Positions 26,462 to 34,894 of a stretch of DNA of 64,000 bases are shown in pieces (the first letter of the stretch is position 1; each line of letters starts with the position of its first letter). The notes under the pieces were generated by a model, which saw only the letters and a program-made list of their open reading frames with translations, made no database searches and had not been told where the DNA came from. Where the stretch lies: assembly GCF_029961145.1 (NCBI RefSeq), contig NZ_JASBRG010000007.1:2584189-2648188 (forward strand), written 5' to 3'. This DNA is from Pinibacter soli (lineage in GTDB: Bacteria; Bacteroidota; Bacteroidia; Chitinophagales; Chitinophagaceae). The position numbers were made by a program, and so were the translations under genes.

Positions 26462-28573
26462 TTACGAAATTTTGCTCCAAGCCGTTTTTCCCTTTTGCGA
26501 TTGCAAAAAGCGTTTTAATCTTTCATTCGCTTTCTCTGAAAGGTCCGGATCTTCCTCCAGTATTTGTTGCGCCATTTGCTTGGCAGCATCCAGCCACTGT
26601 TTATCTTGTAACAAACTCGCCAGTTTAAAATTCAGCATCCCGCTTTGCCTTGTACCTTCAATATCCCCGGGTCCCCGCAGCTCCATATCCTTTTCGGCAA
26701 TCTTAAACCCGTCGTTTGTTGCGGTCATTATTTTCAATCGTTCTTTCGCCTCGCTTGAAAGTTTATTACCCGTTAGTAAGATACAATAACTTTTATCACT
26801 TCCCCTTCCTACTCTTCCTCTCAACTGATGCAATTGTGACAACCCAAATTTCTCTGAACTCTCAATCACCATCACGCTTGCATTTGGAACATTCACGCCC
26901 ACTTCGATCACAGTGGTTGATACCATGATTTGAGTGTCGCGTGTAATGAAACGTTGCATGTTGGTATCCTTTTGCTCAGCTGGCTGTCGTCCATGCACCA
27001 TACTGATCCAATACTTTGGTTCGGGGAAAAATGCTTTCACATTTTCATACCCCCGCATAAGGTTCTCATAGTTTATTTTTTCTGATTCTTCAATCAAAGG
27101 AAAGATTATGTACGCCTGCCTGCCTTTGGCAATTTCCTGTTTTATAAAGTCCATCACAGAACCCCTTGCTTGTTCAAAACGATGAACCGTGGTCACAGGT
27201 TGCCTGCCGGGCGGCAATTCATCTATTACACTGTAATCAAGATCTCCATAAGCAGTCATGGCGAGGGTACGTGGAATGGGTGTTGCAGTCATAACAAGTA
27301 CATGAGGTGGTATGTTCGCTTTTCGCCATAATTTCGACCGCTGCTCTACTCCAAAACGATGCTGTTCATCAATTATTGCAAGACCAATATTTTTAAATTT
27401 TACCGGGTCCTCCAACAAGGCGTGGGTACCTATGATCAGGTTAAGTTCTCCGCTTTCCAATGCAGCCAAAATCTCTCGCCTTTCTTTCGCTTTTGTAGAA
27501 CCAGTGAGCAACCTAACCGTTACCGGCAGGTCCTTTACCAACTCGCTGATCCCCACAAAATGTTGATTGGCTAAAATTTCTGTCGGAGCCATCATGCAAC
27601 TCTGAAATCCATTATCCACCGCCAGCAACATACTCAGCAATGCAACAATGGTTTTTCCGCTACCCACGTCTCCCTGCAAAAGCCTGTTCATTTGTCTGCC
27701 ATGCGCCGCGTCCTGTCTTATTTCCCTCAACACTCTTTTTTGCGCCCCGGTAAGTTCAAAAGGCAAACAGGTTTTATAAAATGAATTGAATAATTCGCCT
27801 ACTTGTTTAAAAACCACGCCATGCGAAAAACGGTGACGTTCAGATTTGATAAGATTCAATCTTAACTGAGCCATAAAAAGCTCTTCAAACTTGAGCCTGT
27901 TAAGCGCATTTTGATAGGCAGTAAAGTTCGCTGGAAAATGAATATCGTTGTATGCTTTGTACCTGGGAATTAAGTTAAGTGATTGCAAAAGTTTATCAGG
28001 CAGATTTTCCGGTATATCAGCGGGCTGTAAAGCTGTTAAAAGGCCCCAGGTCAGCTTGCCGATTTGCCTGCCGCCAAGCTGCTTTTGTTTTAATTTTTCT
28101 GTTGTAGGGTAAACGGGTTCAAGAAACCCTTTTCCCTCAGATTTTTCGGGGCTGAAGGCTTCTATTTCCGGGTGCGTTATTTGTGGATAACCGCTAAAAA
28201 AACTAGCCTTGCCATAAACGAGATATTCCTTCCCTACCTCGAGGGATTTTTGTACCCAGTTAATTCCCTGAAACCAAACAAGTTCCATTGTACCAGAGCT
28301 GTCTCTAAGTTCCCCTACCAGTCTTTTTGCCCTGTTTTCACCAAGCACGTGCAAACTCATCAATCTACCTGCAACCTGCACCTGATCTGTTTGAGGGGTA
28401 ATTTCCCGTATGAGTTGCACCTGCGTTTTATCAACATGCCTGAAGGGAAAATGCTCAAGCAGATCTTTAAAAGTGAAAATATTAAGCTCCTTTTTCAAAA
28501 TGTCTGCCCGCAAAGGGCCGACACCTTTCAGGTACTCGATCGGACTAGCTAATATGGACGGAGTGGTTGCGAT
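26462..28573 (-). CDS. recG: ATP-dependent DNA helicase RecG, with apparent ATC start
   Basis: RecG reverses stalled replication forks and processes Holliday junctions. The body is complete: an N-terminal wedge (OB) domain (about 60-160), Walker A in RLLQGDVGSGKTIVALL, DEQH box in AIIDEQHRFGVEQR, motif III TATPIPRTLA, and motif VI in LHQLRGRVGRGSDKSYC. The reading frame extends 20 codons upstream of the first accepted start (TTG 28513) and encodes SPIEYLKGVGPL, the conserved RecG N-terminus. No ATG, GTG or TTG exists there; the best fit is ATC at 28571-28573 (I-ATTPSILASPIEY), giving 703 residues. If initiation is at the TTG, the product lacks this segment. Confidence 0.88.
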   Translation of the reverse strand: MATTPSILASPIEYLKGVGPLRADILKKELNIFTFKDLLEHFPFRHVDKTQVQLIREITPQTDQVQVAGRLMSLHVLGENRAKRLVGELRDSSGTMELVWFQGINWVQKSLEVGKEYLVYGKASFFSGYPQITHPEIEAFSPEKSEGKGFLEPVYPTTEKLKQKQLGGRQIGKLTWGLLTALQPADIPENLPDKLLQSLNLIPRYKAYNDIHFPANFTAYQNALNRLKFEELFMAQLRLNLIKSERHRFSHGVVFKQVGELFNSFYKTCLPFELTGAQKRVLREIRQDAAHGRQMNRLLQGDVGSGKTIVALLSMLLAVDNGFQSCMMAPTEILANQHFVGISELVKDLPVTVRLLTGSTKAKERREILAALESGELNLIIGTHALLEDPVKFKNIGLAIIDEQHRFGVEQRSKLWRKANIPPHVLVMTATPIPRTLAMTAYGDLDYSVIDELPPGRQPVTTVHRFEQARGSVMDFIKQEIAKGRQAYIIFPLIEESEKINYENLMRGYENVKAFFPEPKYWISMVHGRQPAEQKDTNMQRFITRDTQIMVSTTVIEVGVNVPNASVMVIESSEKFGLSQLHQLRGRVGRGSDKSYCILLTGNKLSSEAKERLKIMTATNDGFKIAEKDMELRGPGDIEGTRQSGMLNFKLASLLQDKQWLDAAKQMAQQILEEDPDLSEKANERLKRFLQSQKGKTAWSKIS

Positions 28574-28603
28574 AAAAACTGTTTATCGACAAATGTAACC
28601 CCT

Positions 28604-28807
28604 AATTTGAAAATTTGAAGATGGGAATACAGAATGTGCTGATTTGAAAATTTGAAAATTTGAAAATGAGAGGTGCGATTTCGTGAGAAATGTGGGCCAC
28701 GACAATTAGCAATTAACCCAGAATTAATTTTCATACAACATCCACGCATGCCGCACAGAAAGCATTTTCAAATCTTCAAATCTTCAAATCTTCAAATTCT
28801 CACATTC
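28604..28807. repeat. Spaced inverted repeat, TTTGAAAA class with conserved core (copy 2)
   Basis: The left arm (about 28604-28668) repeats GAAAATTTGAAAATTTG, and the right arm (about 28765-28807) repeats TTTTCAAATCTTCAAATC. Next to the right arm lies GCATGCCGCACAGAAAGCATT (about 28747-28767), the conserved core also seen at 4451-4472 (reverse), 37807-37826 (reverse), 41511 and 44615. The spacer aligns with that of copy 1 over about 100 bases. It occupies the gap between recG and the following glycosyltransferase. Confidence 0.7.
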
Positions 28808-28860
28808 CGCATTTCAGCGTTTCTCGCAAATAATCTATCTTGTTGAACCATTACATCTTT

Positions 28861-29700
28861 ATGCGACCAATTACTACACCATCATACGTTACAACTCATT
28901 ACCACGATAAAAATTATTTTTTAGAACATATTGATGAAATAAGAAAAGGTATTCAGAGCCTTATAAAAGGAGATCAGATTGATGTGAGTGTTGTGATTCC
29001 TGCCTATAATGAAGAAGAAAAAATTTTGCGCACACTGGCTTCTCTTTCTAAAACACAAACGAATCTTTCGGTTGAGATATTAATCGTCAACAATAATTCT
29101 TTTGATAAAACAAAAGAACTCGCTGAACGTGGCGGCGCCAATGTGATAACGGAAACGAAACAAGGTGTGCAAAATGCACGCACGGCAGGCCTTCATGCAG
29201 CGAAAGGAAAACTCATCATTAATGCAGATGCAGATACAATTTACACGCCGTACTGGGTGGAGCTAATGACTAGTCCTTTGAAGGATGAAAATATTTCTAT
29301 GGCTTATGGCAAATTCGCTTTCTTTCCTGAAAGCGGAGCACCAAGATTGTTATACTTCTTATACGAAACTTCCAGCGATCCATACAAATGGTGGCTGGCA
29401 AAAACAAAAGAAGAAGCGATGTTTGTGTACGGTTGTAGCTCCTGCTACCGCAAAGAACAAGCGATTGCTGTAAACGGTTTCGAACATCCGCCGGGAACAA
29501 ATGAAGACGGGTATCTTGGCTATAAACTGCGCACAAAGTTTGGCAAACTACAAAAAGTTACATCTAACAAAGCTCTCGCCTGGACGAGTGATAGAAGATT
29601 GATTGAAGGTGGCGGAGTTTTTGCTTCGTTTACGAGGCGATTTAGAAAAGCGTTAACGCAAAAGATAGATACGAGCAATTTAGAAAAAAGTCAATCTTAA
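28861..29700 (+). CDS. Glycosyltransferase family 2
   Basis: A cytoplasmic or membrane-associated GT-A glycosyltransferase of 279 residues. VSVVIPAYNEEEKILRTLAS (about residues 43-62) is the nucleotide-sugar-binding start of the GT2 fold, INADADTIYTPYW carries the DxD metal-binding motif, and PGTNEDGYLGYKLR near 230 carries the acidic catalytic region. No C-terminal membrane segments are evident. I chose ATG 28861; a TTG at 28840 would add seven residues. It precedes, on the opposite strand, a polytopic membrane protein and then the arabinose-donor-like cluster. Donor and acceptor are unknown. Confidence 0.87.
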   Translation: MRPITTPSYVTTHYHDKNYFLEHIDEIRKGIQSLIKGDQIDVSVVIPAYNEEEKILRTLASLSKTQTNLSVEILIVNNNSFDKTKELAERGGANVITETKQGVQNARTAGLHAAKGKLIINADADTIYTPYWVELMTSPLKDENISMAYGKFAFFPESGAPRLLYFLYETSSDPYKWWLAKTKEEAMFVYGCSSCYRKEQAIAVNGFEHPPGTNEDGYLGYKLRTKFGKLQKVTSNKALAWTSDRRLIEGGGVFASFTRRFRKALTQKIDTSNLEKSQS

Positions 29701-29736
29701 ACCCTTTGGTTTTAATGACTGCCGGCACAGATACGC

Positions 29737-29752
29737 CATGCCGCACAAGCTA
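29737..29752. repeat. Isolated piece of the intergenic core
   Basis: GCCATGCCGCACAAGC between the convergent glycosyltransferase and membrane protein genes resembles the first half of the conserved core but lacks arms. It may be an eroded copy. Confidence 0.35.
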
Positions 29753-29811
29753 AGATACATATCCGCGCCAACAGTGTGTGGGTGCTGCCAACACCAAAGC
29801 TTCTCTAATTC

Positions 29812-31416
29812 CTATTTCCTCACATAAACTTCCACCCACGCTTGCCCACTCGGCTTACGGGGAGCAGTAAACGAATCTACACGTTTGTAGTATTGCATCA
29901 AGGTGCTGCGTACTTCGAAGGGATAGAAATTGTTGAGGTAAGGAATGTATTCAAACATCACGATGTCGTAGTAATTGTTTTTGATGCGGTCGCAAAACAT
30001 TTGCGTTTCTTTTTCAAACATACCCACGCCTTTGTGGAACCACAACGGATATTCGCTTCCGGTTTCCAATGAAAAATGAAGATCGTTTGCAAGAGATGTA
30101 AGCTCGCTCATGTTAAGCACCTTTGCATCGGGCTTTTTAATTTCCGGCATTTGCATGATGCGATGAACGCCGTCAACCGTTGGGCCGGGCAAGAGCATTC
30201 CTTTAAACGATGGAAGTTCAATGCCGCGCCACAGGAACAATGGAACGTCGGTTGTATCGGCAGGTAAAATGAGGTAAGTATTTTTGTTTACAACCGTGGG
30301 GTCCGTTTTCTTATGACCCAAAATTATTTCCGCGTATTTATAAACATATCTCCAGTAAACCTGGCTCCACCAAAGCATTACAGCCAATGTGCAAATAACA
30401 ACAGTAGAAGTTGATTCGAAATTTACCGGCAAATATTCTGCAAGAAGCACCAGTATAAATGCGATGGCAAAACTGTGAAAGAAAATATTATTGTCTTGCG
30501 GCACATAACTTGTCACCTGAAATATAGCAGCTTCTACGAGGATACCTAAAGCAAGCAGTGAAAAAACGATCAACGGCTTGTTTGACCAAAAAGCATTCGC
30601 ACCTTTCTTCTTGTATTGAACGAACAACAAAACAATAATAACACCGATGTAAAATTTTATCCATTGCGAAGCGCTAAAAAATTCATCAGCAATATCCATT
30701 GCTGAAAAGCGTGATGAATGTGGCGGCTGACCATGATTGAACCAATAGCCAAAACCATATTTAAGAAATGGCACAACAAACAAACATCCGATGATTATTG
30801 TGATTGCGAGGAAATACATTGGTTGTCTCCAATCTTTTTCATTGTAAGAACTATAGCAAACAAGTGCAGTACAAATCAGATAACCCAACGCACCGCCATC
30901 CTGTTTGGTAAAAAAAGAACAGAGAGTAAACAGCACACCTGCTATCATATAAGTGTAGCGCCATTTGCGCCCTTCACCAAAAATAAATTTCAAGATAAAA
31001 GCGATGCCCACAAATTCATACACGATCACTGTGTGGTTATACCATGGCCAGTAATTGAGAAACGAAAAAGAAAAAACATAAAGGCTCACACATACAAAAC
31101 GTATTCCTTCCTTTACAGAAAGACTTTTTAATATTGACCTGAAAGCCAGTCCAGACATGATATTGATTAGTACCTGCGCTTTCACGAGAGTGATTAATTG
31201 AGGTCCAAAGATTTTAAAAAACATAGCAGGAATAACCCAAAACATACATCCTGTAGGAATGCCAAAATCTCTGAAGGGCATTTCGCCAAGGTATAAACGA
31301 TAAGCGCCTTCATAGGAAAGAAAAATATTCAAACGATACGGAAATGTTCCAAAGACGGGTATAAAAGCTATGATTATAATCAGGAAAATTTCTGCCCAGG
31401 CTAATATTCGCTTCAT
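29812..31416 (-). CDS. Polytopic membrane protein, possible GT-C-type glycosyltransferase
   Basis: A 534-residue integral membrane protein with about 10-11 hydrophobic segments in the first 370 residues and a soluble C-terminal domain of about 160 residues. The first loop EGAYRLYLGEMPFRDFGIPT, between helices 1 and 2, has the acidic pattern seen in lipid-linked-sugar-dependent GT-C enzymes. I cannot assign a family with certainty. It is divergent from the UbiA/DprE1/DprE2-like genes, so it could use a polyprenyl-phosphate sugar made by them, or be an unrelated membrane protein. ATG 31416 is preferred over 31434. Confidence 0.6.
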   Translation of the reverse strand: MKRILAWAEIFLIIIIAFIPVFGTFPYRLNIFLSYEGAYRLYLGEMPFRDFGIPTGCMFWVIPAMFFKIFGPQLITLVKAQVLINIMSGLAFRSILKSLSVKEGIRFVCVSLYVFSFSFLNYWPWYNHTVIVYEFVGIAFILKFIFGEGRKWRYTYMIAGVLFTLCSFFTKQDGGALGYLICTALVCYSSYNEKDWRQPMYFLAITIIIGCLFVVPFLKYGFGYWFNHGQPPHSSRFSAMDIADEFFSASQWIKFYIGVIIVLLFVQYKKKGANAFWSNKPLIVFSLLALGILVEAAIFQVTSYVPQDNNIFFHSFAIAFILVLLAEYLPVNFESTSTVVICTLAVMLWWSQVYWRYVYKYAEIILGHKKTDPTVVNKNTYLILPADTTDVPLFLWRGIELPSFKGMLLPGPTVDGVHRIMQMPEIKKPDAKVLNMSELTSLANDLHFSLETGSEYPLWFHKGVGMFEKETQMFCDRIKNNYYDIVMFEYIPYLNNFYPFEVRSTLMQYYKRVDSFTAPRKPSGQAWVEVYVRK

Positions 31417-31614
31417 AATAAGGTTGTTGGTCAATGATGGCGAAAATTACTACATGGTTATCTCTTTACAAAGTATTGCACAAACTACCTTTATATAGTA
31501 TCTTGGCATTGAATTTTATAATCAATCCGCCGGGACCTTGCAGGTTCAATATCCTTCTGCTTGCGAAAAAGCATTTTCCGGAGTTTTAAAACACAACCAA
31601 CCAAATTCGTACTG

Positions 31615-32517
31615 ATGGGCAGTTACATAAAATTGTTACGACCTAAGGACTGGGCCAAGAACTTATTTCTTTTTATACCCCTGATCTTTTCAGGTTTTGA
31701 GCATCTCACAAAAGAAAATATTCTTGCACTTATTATTGGCTTCTTCGCTTTTAGCTTTGTCGCGAGTTCAATATACATTATCAATGATTATCGTGATATT
31801 GAGGATGACCGCAAGCACCCCAAAAAAAGCAAAAGACCTTTGGCAAGTGGGGCTGTAAGCAAGCAGGCGGCCATTGTTATTTTTGTGTTACTTCCAATTT
31901 TAGGCTTCATCTTATCTTACTTAGCAGATAGAACGTTGCACTTCACATTTGTTCTGGCTTTTTATTTCGTCATGAATCTTGCCTATTCATTTGGTGCAAA
32001 AAATATTTCCATACTCGACATCATGATCATAGCAGTTGGGTTTGTGCTTCGTGTAAAAGGCGGTGGACTTATTGCCCACATCAACCTATCATTGTGGTTG
32101 AATCTCATGGTGTTCCTGCTTTCGTTGTTCATGGCTATCGCCAAACGTCGTGATGACATTCTTTTGAAGATTGAAACCGGTACAGACATGCGCAAATCAA
32201 TTAAAGGTTATAACCTCGATTTTCTGAACACCATGCTGGGATTGTTTAGCGCCATCATCATTGTTACGTACATAATGTATTGTGTATCACCGTTCACTAT
32301 AGAAAAATTGGGCACTTATCAGCTTTACTATACTTCTATTTTTGTAATTGCCGGCTTGATGCGATATTTGCAATTAACATTGGTTCAAAACCAAGCCGGA
32401 TCTCCAACCGAAATCCTGTACAAAGACCGCTTCATTCAAATCACTTTATTACTGTGGATAGCCAGTTTTTACATGATTGTTTACCTTAAGGAATTAACCT
32501 TTTTAAAATCGTACTAG
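31615..32517 (+). CDS. UbiA-family polyprenyl-phosphate phosphoribosyltransferase (Rv3806c-like)
   Basis: A membrane prenyltransferase-fold protein of 300 residues that probably transfers 5-phosphoribose from PRPP to decaprenyl (or another polyprenyl) phosphate. The start MGSYIKLLRPKDWAKNLFLF and the first acidic motif IINDYRDIEDDRKHPKKSKR (NDxxDxxxD, about 59-78) match the phosphoribosyltransferase branch; KRRDDILLK forms part of the second site. Eight to nine hydrophobic helices are visible. ATG 31615 is preferred over an in-frame TTG at 31561. Directly downstream lie DprE1-like, DprE2-like and HAD phosphatase genes, which strongly supports this role over ubiquinone or heme prenylation. Confidence 0.85.
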   Translation: MGSYIKLLRPKDWAKNLFLFIPLIFSGFEHLTKENILALIIGFFAFSFVASSIYIINDYRDIEDDRKHPKKSKRPLASGAVSKQAAIVIFVLLPILGFILSYLADRTLHFTFVLAFYFVMNLAYSFGAKNISILDIMIIAVGFVLRVKGGGLIAHINLSLWLNLMVFLLSLFMAIAKRRDDILLKIETGTDMRKSIKGYNLDFLNTMLGLFSAIIIVTYIMYCVSPFTIEKLGTYQLYYTSIFVIAGLMRYLQLTLVQNQAGSPTEILYKDRFIQITLLLWIASFYMIVYLKELTFLKSY

Positions 32518-32609
32518 CAAAGGCTCCAACAGTTGCGCATACATAACAATCTCTACCCAACTGTTGAAATATTGCCGTTGTACGAGTCACCACAGAATAA
32601 AACTTTTTT

Positions 32610-33998
32610 ATGAAAAAGCAAATCGCCAACTGGGGAAACTATCCGGTAATTGAGAGTGATGAAAAATTATTTTCATACACAGACGAACTCGATAAACTGG
32701 TAGCTCAGCCGAAAAGCTACATAGCACGCGGTAACGGCCGTTGCTATGGCGATGCTTCTTTGGCAGACAACACTATTTCCACACTTAAGTATGACAAGGT
32801 TTTATCGTTCGATACAGAGAAAGGTCTGCTCGAGGTCCAGAGTGGCATTACACTGGATCAGGTGCTTGACATTATAGTGCCGAAAGGCTGGTTCCTTCCT
32901 GTTACTCCGGGTACTAAATATATAACCATTGGCGGTGCGATTGCAAGTGATGTACATGGAAAAAATCATCACGTAGATGGCGCATTTTCTCATCACGTTA
33001 TTGAGATGGATGTTTTGCTGGCAAACGGTGAAACTATCACCTGCTCTCCTACAAATAATAATGATCTGTTCGAAGCAACCTGCGGTGGCATGGGCCTTAC
33101 CGGCGTGATCGAAAAAGTGATCTTTGATCTGAAAAAAATTGAAACTTCATTTATAAAACAGAAACAAGTTAAAGCGGAGAATCTCGAAGAGATTTTGCAA
33201 CTCTTCGATACTTATGCGCACTACACTTATTCTGTTGCCTGGATCGACTGTTTGAAAAAAAGAAAGAACTTTGGAAGAAGCATTCTCATCCTTGGTGAAC
33301 ATGCAAAGATTGAAGATCTTAACGACAAACAAAAAAGCGATCCGCTGCAATTACCTAAAAAGAAACAGATCACATTTCCTTTCAATCTTCCTTCATGGGT
33401 GCTGAATACCTTTACCGTTAAGGCTTTCAACTTCCTTTATTATGGAAAGAATTTTAAGAAAGAGATCAACAATGTTGTTTCTTACGAGCCATTTTTCTAT
33501 CCGCTCGATGCTATTCTACACTGGAACCGTGGTTATGGTAAACCAGGTTTTATACAATATCAATTCGTTTTGCCACTGGAAGCGAAACAAGGTTTGATCG
33601 ATATTTTAAATCGTATCAGCGATAAAGGCATCGGCTCTTTTCTCGCTGTGCTGAAAGTATTCGGCAAACAAGAGAGCCTGATTTCTTTCCCAACTGAAGG
33701 TTATACTCTCGCACTAGATATTCCTGTGCGCAAGGGGCTTTTTGAATTCCTTGATGAACTTGATCAAATTGTATTGAAATATGGTGGCCGCTTGTACATG
33801 TCTAAAGATGCAAGAATGAAACCCGAAGTTCTTAAAGCGGGTTATCCGCACCTGGATAGATTCAAAGCGATCATTAAAAAGTTCAACCCGGACTTTAAAT
33901 TCCGCTCACATCAGTCCGACAGATTATTATTAACCAAAGACGAAGACAAGTCAAAAGTAAAAATTCAAAATTCAAAAATTGCGGAGGCCCAGTTTTGA
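32610..33998 (+). CDS. DprE1-like FAD-dependent decaprenylphosphoryl-ribose oxidase
   Basis: Probable oxidase converting polyprenyl-phosphoryl-ribose to its 2-keto form. The 462-residue protein has the FAD-binding PCMH domain with RGNGRCYGDASLADNT (40-55), PVTPGTKYITIGGAIASDVHG (97-117) and KNHH (118-121), and C-terminal segments GYGKPGFIQYQFVLPLEA and GGRLYMSKDARM, close to mycobacterial DprE1. Lys399 aligns with the active-site Lys418. The position of Cys387, the target of benzothiazinones in Mycobacterium, appears to be Ala368 (TLALDIP). The last ~15 codons (SKVKIQNSKIAEAQF) are encoded by an intergenic inverted-repeat arm, so the native tail may have been replaced. Confidence 0.88.
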   Translation: MKKQIANWGNYPVIESDEKLFSYTDELDKLVAQPKSYIARGNGRCYGDASLADNTISTLKYDKVLSFDTEKGLLEVQSGITLDQVLDIIVPKGWFLPVTPGTKYITIGGAIASDVHGKNHHVDGAFSHHVIEMDVLLANGETITCSPTNNNDLFEATCGGMGLTGVIEKVIFDLKKIETSFIKQKQVKAENLEEILQLFDTYAHYTYSVAWIDCLKKRKNFGRSILILGEHAKIEDLNDKQKSDPLQLPKKKQITFPFNLPSWVLNTFTVKAFNFLYYGKNFKKEINNVVSYEPFFYPLDAILHWNRGYGKPGFIQYQFVLPLEAKQGLIDILNRISDKGIGSFLAVLKVFGKQESLISFPTEGYTLALDIPVRKGLFEFLDELDQIVLKYGGRLYMSKDARMKPEVLKAGYPHLDRFKAIIKKFNPDFKFRSHQSDRLLLTKDEDKSKVKIQNSKIAEAQF

Positions 33999-34016
33999 CT
34001 TTTGCCTTTTTAATTT
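33948..34016. repeat. Inverted repeat AGTCAAAAGTAAAAATTC class, overlapping the dprE1-like 3' end
   Basis: The left arm (about 33948-33977, AAGTCAAAAGTAAAAATTCA) lies inside the coding region; the loop GCGGAGGCCCAG and the right arm TTTTGACTTTTGCCTTTTTA (about 33993-34013) contain the stop codon. A second copy with the same loop sequence is at 34785-34862. Confidence 0.7.
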
Positions 34017-34049
34017 TTCCAACACAATTGAAAACTCTTATATAACCAC

Positions 34050-34781
34050 ATGCCAACTGTACTTTTATTAGGTGCTACGTCTGACATTTCCGTTGCTATT
34101 GCGAAAGAATTTGGTGCCCATGGATACGCGTTGCAACTCGCTGCGAGAAATACTGAACATCTTTCACCGATTCAATCTGATTTAAAGATCAGGTACAATG
34201 TTGATTGTACCGTTCATGCATTTGATGCACTGAATTACGATAGTCATCAAAGCTTTTTCGACAGCCTGCCTGTTAAGCCCGATGTTACCATATGCGTGTT
34301 CGGTGTGATGTACGAAGAAGAAGATGCATGGAACGATTGGAAACTTACACATCGCATGATCGACACGAACTACACAGGTGCTGTTTCCATTTTAAATATT
34401 GCTGCGAAATATTACAGCGCACAGAAGAAAGGAACGATCGTTGGTATCAGCTCTGTTGCGGGCGAACGTGGCAGACAGAGCAAATTGATCTATGGCAGTG
34501 CAAAAGCAGCATTCAGCGCATATCTTGCGGGTCTGAGAAATAAATTGTTTAAGGACAACGTGCATGTCGTTTCTGTAAAGCCAGGTTTCGTGTATACAAA
34601 AATGACAGAGGAACTTCCTTTACCCAAACCTCTTACCGCACAGCCAGAGGAAGTTGCAAAAGCGGTGTTTAACGCGGTTGAGAAAAAGAAAAATACTATT
34701 TACACAAAATGGATGTGGAAGTACATCATGTTGATCATCAAAAATGTACCGGAGCCGATGTTTAAGAAAATGAACATCTGA
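34050..34781 (+). CDS. DprE2-like short-chain dehydrogenase/reductase
   Basis: Probable NAD(P)H-dependent reductase giving polyprenyl-phosphoryl-arabinose from the keto intermediate. The 243-residue Rossmann protein has the nucleotide-binding GATSDISVAIAKEFGAHG at residues 7-24, an acidic or polar DALNYD patch, ISSVAGERGRQSKLIYGSAKAAF with catalytic Ser, Tyr (YGSAK) and Lys, and VSVKPGFVYTKMT. It follows the DprE1-like gene by about 50 bases, the usual pairing. Other SDR functions are possible in isolation, but the context is specific. Confidence 0.87.
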   Translation: MPTVLLLGATSDISVAIAKEFGAHGYALQLAARNTEHLSPIQSDLKIRYNVDCTVHAFDALNYDSHQSFFDSLPVKPDVTICVFGVMYEEEDAWNDWKLTHRMIDTNYTGAVSILNIAAKYYSAQKKGTIVGISSVAGERGRQSKLIYGSAKAAFSAYLAGLRNKLFKDNVHVVSVKPGFVYTKMTEELPLPKPLTAQPEEVAKAVFNAVEKKKNTIYTKWMWKYIMLIIKNVPEPMFKKMNI

Positions 34782-34784
34782 TGA

Positions 34785-34862
34785 AAATTCAAAAGTCAAA
34801 AGTAAAAATTCAAAAGCGGAGAGACCCTGTTTTGAATTTTTACTTTTGACTTTTGACTTAAC
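34785..34862 (+). repeat. Inverted repeat AGTCAAAAGTAAAAATTC class, hairpin between SDR and HAD genes
   Basis: AAAAGTCAAAAGTAAAAATTC (about 34790-34810), loop GCGGAGAGACCCTG and the complementary GAATTTTTACTTTTGACTTT (about 34833-34852) form a stem of more than 20 bp with a 14-20-base loop. It could act as a processing or attenuation hairpin in the operon. Confidence 0.75.
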
Positions 34863-34894
34863 AACCTAAGCGTCCTCTCTAAAATCTCTCACAA

